A stretch of DNA of 64,000 nt from Lamellibrachia satsuma. Lineage: Eukaryota > Annelida > Polychaeta > Sabellida > Siboglinidae. The DNA lies in assembly GCA_033239005.1 (NCBI GenBank), contig BSQZ01000005.1:541001-605000 (forward strand), written 5' to 3'. A model generated the notes under the pieces. That model worked only from the letters and a program-made list of their open reading frames with translations. It was not told the origin of the DNA and did not search any database. How positions within the stretch are numbered: position 1 is the stretch's first letter; every line of letters begins with the position of its first letter. This document shows positions 61,335-64,000 of this stretch, piece by piece. Made by a program: the position numbers and the translations under genes.

Positions 61335-62230
61335 GAGCGCTTACGTACCCTGGTTCAGCGGTTGTTGCGGGATCAAAGTACCTCTGTGATTGTCAGGCTT
61401 GTATTGAAACGTCTTTACTTAACGTGGAAACAACGTCGATCCAACCATTACTGGCTCCCTTGTGGCAACGGATGTTCGCCAGGGATACAGATGGTTGATC
61501 CGCAATTTACAGAAGGCGTCGTAATGACGCGGTCTTGGAGAGTAATTGGTTTTCGGCGTAGAATTGCAGATCGTTGGAAAGTTGCGTTGTGCAATCTGGA
61601 CATGTTGTCATATTTTCGGCGGATGCAGCCTTTCAATTTACCAAACAACAAAACTTGCCACTGATGGATCCGTGAGTGGAAGTTCTCGTGTTCGGTTCTA
61701 TGTTCCAATTTCTCTAGTCCCTTTGGACCATTTCCGCATGTGGTCCCAGTGACTCTAATTGTATACCCAGTGACCATTAAGCGAAAAATTAAACGGTTGG
61801 GAATGTAAAGAAGTCCTCAATCATATCGCTTACTCCTACTCGGTTTCTTACTCATATTTTCTGGTTAATTTTGGTGGAAGTTGCGGCTTTCATATTCTTC
61901 ATTATATTAAACGGTAGCCATTTGCTATGATAATATGTTTCCGCTGTGGCGACATGCGTTACGTCTCAGCTGTTGCTCTTTCCGTTTGTGACGTCAACGT
62001 CCATACATCACCAAACAAACAAACTGGATAACAACCAACAAGCCGACTTATTTATTTCTTCCAATATACCGGGTCATTCAGTGCTAAAATCCATGTCTTG
62101 TGTCAGAAGACAGTATATTAAATTTCTAAACTTCAATAAAAATATACACACGTTTCTCAAGAAAGCTTTCCGCCATTTGCGAACTCCTTGCCGTCGTAAA
62201 AGACATTCATTTTTCTTCATCTCCAATGTG
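61335..62230. other. Unassigned sequence
   Basis: Overlapping ORFs on both strands (61326-61664 + and 61448-61777 -). I cannot assign either. The minus frame may be a further decayed part of the neighbouring LINE. Confidence 0.4.
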
Positions 62231-62232
62231 TA

Positions 62233-62458
62233 GTCTGGTATAGGTGATATCTGGTATAGGTGATATCTGGTATAGGTGATATCTGGTATAGGTGATATCT
62301 GGTATAGGTGATATCTGGTATAGGTGATATCTGGTATAGATGATATCTGGTATAGGTGATATCTAGTATAAGTGATATCTGGTATATGTGATCTCTGCTA
62401 TAGGTGATATCTGGTATAGTTGATATCTGCTATAGGTGATATCTAGTATAGGTGATAT
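62233..62458. repeat. 16-bp minisatellite, ~14 copies
   Basis: Units of ggtataggtgatatct, becoming more divergent in the last five copies. Confidence 0.95.
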
Positions 62459-62544
62459 TGTATGCAAATCGCGGGCGCCAATCAAGAAATACCCGAGGAA
62501 CTGCTAAGGATTGTAATCGGCCCATCTCTCTTAACACTCAATCC

Positions 62545-62960
62545 TCAACTGATTTAGCCAATTGTAAATACAGTTCGTTGATCTCCAAGATCTATGTATG
62601 ATTAGTTCAAGTAACTACCGCCGTCGCTGAGCTTTCAGCGTTTCCATGTTCACTTAATTTAATATCTGACCAAACTTTAACTCATTTAGTTGTTTGTCTG
62701 ATGATTTCACAGAAACTACACACAAAGGTTACACAAACGAGCTAGCATGTTGCCGTGGGTTTGTCTGATGATTTCACAGAAACTACACACAAAGGTTACA
62801 CAAACGAGCTAGCATGTTGCCGTGGGTTTGTCTGATGATTTCACAGAAACTACACACAAAGGTTACACATACGAGCTGGCAAGTTGCCGTGGGTTTGATT
62901 TTTCGCAAAATTAATTTGAAATGAGACTAGCAAAAAAATGGAATTTAGGAGGATCCCTTC
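62545..62960. repeat. Dispersed repeat family A, copy 2, with 67-bp triplication
   Basis: Homologous to 35153-35452. Here the segment gtttgtctgatgatttcaca to gctagcatgttgccgtgg is present three times with 67-bp spacing (62692, 62759, 62826), whereas copy 1 has it once. Confidence 0.8.
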
Positions 62961-64000
62961 CAAAGGCATTGTTCGCTGGAATTTACGAAGCTCACGTACG
63001 GGAAGTTAACTTTGATTGGTAGTGGAACCGACGTCGCTGGTCGGACGGGTAACGATTAGCATTTCCTGGATACACTCTTTGAAATCTGGGCGCGGGCGAA
63101 TATAGTTCCCCGAAACACGTCGATCGATTTGAATGTCATGTGGTCATAAATAGTCTTTGCAGTTTTTGGGTTGTGGTTAGCTGCATTTTTTTAAACTATC
63201 ATTCATAAGAATGTTATCATTACCAAAAGAAGTTCAACATAAGAAAGAGATAATTACAAAAAGGCCGTATGAAATTAACCACGCTTACTAAAGAGTCTGC
63301 AACAATAGTGAAATAAATAATCAACACGAATAATGAAATGTGACCACACAGCTGTGATCATTCACAAGATTGACCGTCATTTTGCGACAATCTTCTTGGA
63401 AAGACACATTTGTTGCAACGTTATCTTTATCCAGGGCATAAATCATATGTTTCGTCTTTATACAACATGCGTCAGTTGAATAGGGTAAGTTGGGGCAAGA
63501 CGGACATATGCGAGAAATCGCTAAACCCCCTCCATCTAACCATAAGACTCGAAAATAGCAATATTTCGAAATAGCCAGATGGAGCCACATATCAACACGC
63601 CCACCTGAATAAAACATGGTTGCAACAGAAGCAACACACGCAGTAAGCTGTCCACATTAAAATTTGAGCCTCATAATTTCAAAAATAGCCACAGAAAACT
63701 GAGTCAAAAGAAGTAAATGCTTACAATAGGCTAATACGATTATAATAGTGGTATAAATGCATTGGCTATGGGCGATATATGAATATATATTCAAATAAAG
63801 AAATTATGAAATTGCTTCGTTCCCCACCCTACCCTACCATCAAAGCGATATCTTGTTCCCGTGAACATTATCACTAGGCGACCATATCCTTCATTCCAGA
63901 TGCAGTTATCACTTGTATTATTTCCCAGTACTACTCGACTTGGGAACTCCCTTCCCCAACACACATTTAAGAACAGCTTCCAGACGTTGCATTGTAGAGG
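62961..64000. other. Unassigned sequence to window end
   Basis: AT-rich with no supported gene. The minus ORF at 63321-63617 has no recognisable domain. Confidence 0.5.

Overview
This 64 kb window is animal nuclear DNA, most likely from a marine invertebrate. A lophotrochozoan is my guess, inferred from the repeat types and a neuropeptide-like gene; no marker fixes the phylum. There are no operons or long uninterrupted cellular genes. The DNA is AT-rich, crowded with microsatellites and minisatellites, and littered with decayed non-LTR retrotransposons. Nearly all long open reading frames are either tandem repeats whose unit length is a multiple of three, or retrotransposon coding sequence and its antisense shadows.

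The one cellular gene I can build with good support lies on the minus strand at 7785-9565. It has three short coding exons with canonical splice sites and matching phases. They encode an 86-residue secreted prepropeptide: signal peptide, acidic spacer, KRR cleavage site, a 20-residue peptide ending in LM, then Gly-Lys-stop as an amidation signal, with AATAAA overlapping the stop. Its second intron is mostly a ~560 bp (CCGA)n microsatellite. Weaker exon candidates are given at 30566-30655 (+), 32571-32975 (-), 36165-36241 (-) and 57743-57831 (-).

Layout: 0-7.7 kb holds a deleted LINE and several arrays. 7.8-9.7 kb is the peptide gene. 11.2-15.5 kb holds CR1-type LINE tails, one of which has become a 96-bp minisatellite, and a small inverted repeat. 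15.5-26.8 kb is a large imperfect palindrome whose arms carry different LINE insertions, so each arm preserves empty sites for insertions in the other. 28-33 kb holds long 18- and 33-bp arrays. 33.9-34.4 and 53.7-55.0 kb hold two copies of one tRNA-derived SINE, each with a different minisatellite at the same internal position. 37.8-45 kb holds three decayed LINEs with internal arrays. 44.5-49 kb is a nearly intact CR1-type LINE (ORF1 SGNH esterase, ORF2 endonuclease-RT) inserted inside a 47-bp minisatellite. 49-64 kb is mainly arrays, LINE tails and unassigned AT-rich sequence.

The recurring theme is tandem repeats growing inside retroelement sequence. At least nine arrays can be traced to LINE coding sequence or to a SINE body. 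All calls come from reading the sequence and supplied translations; no database search was run.
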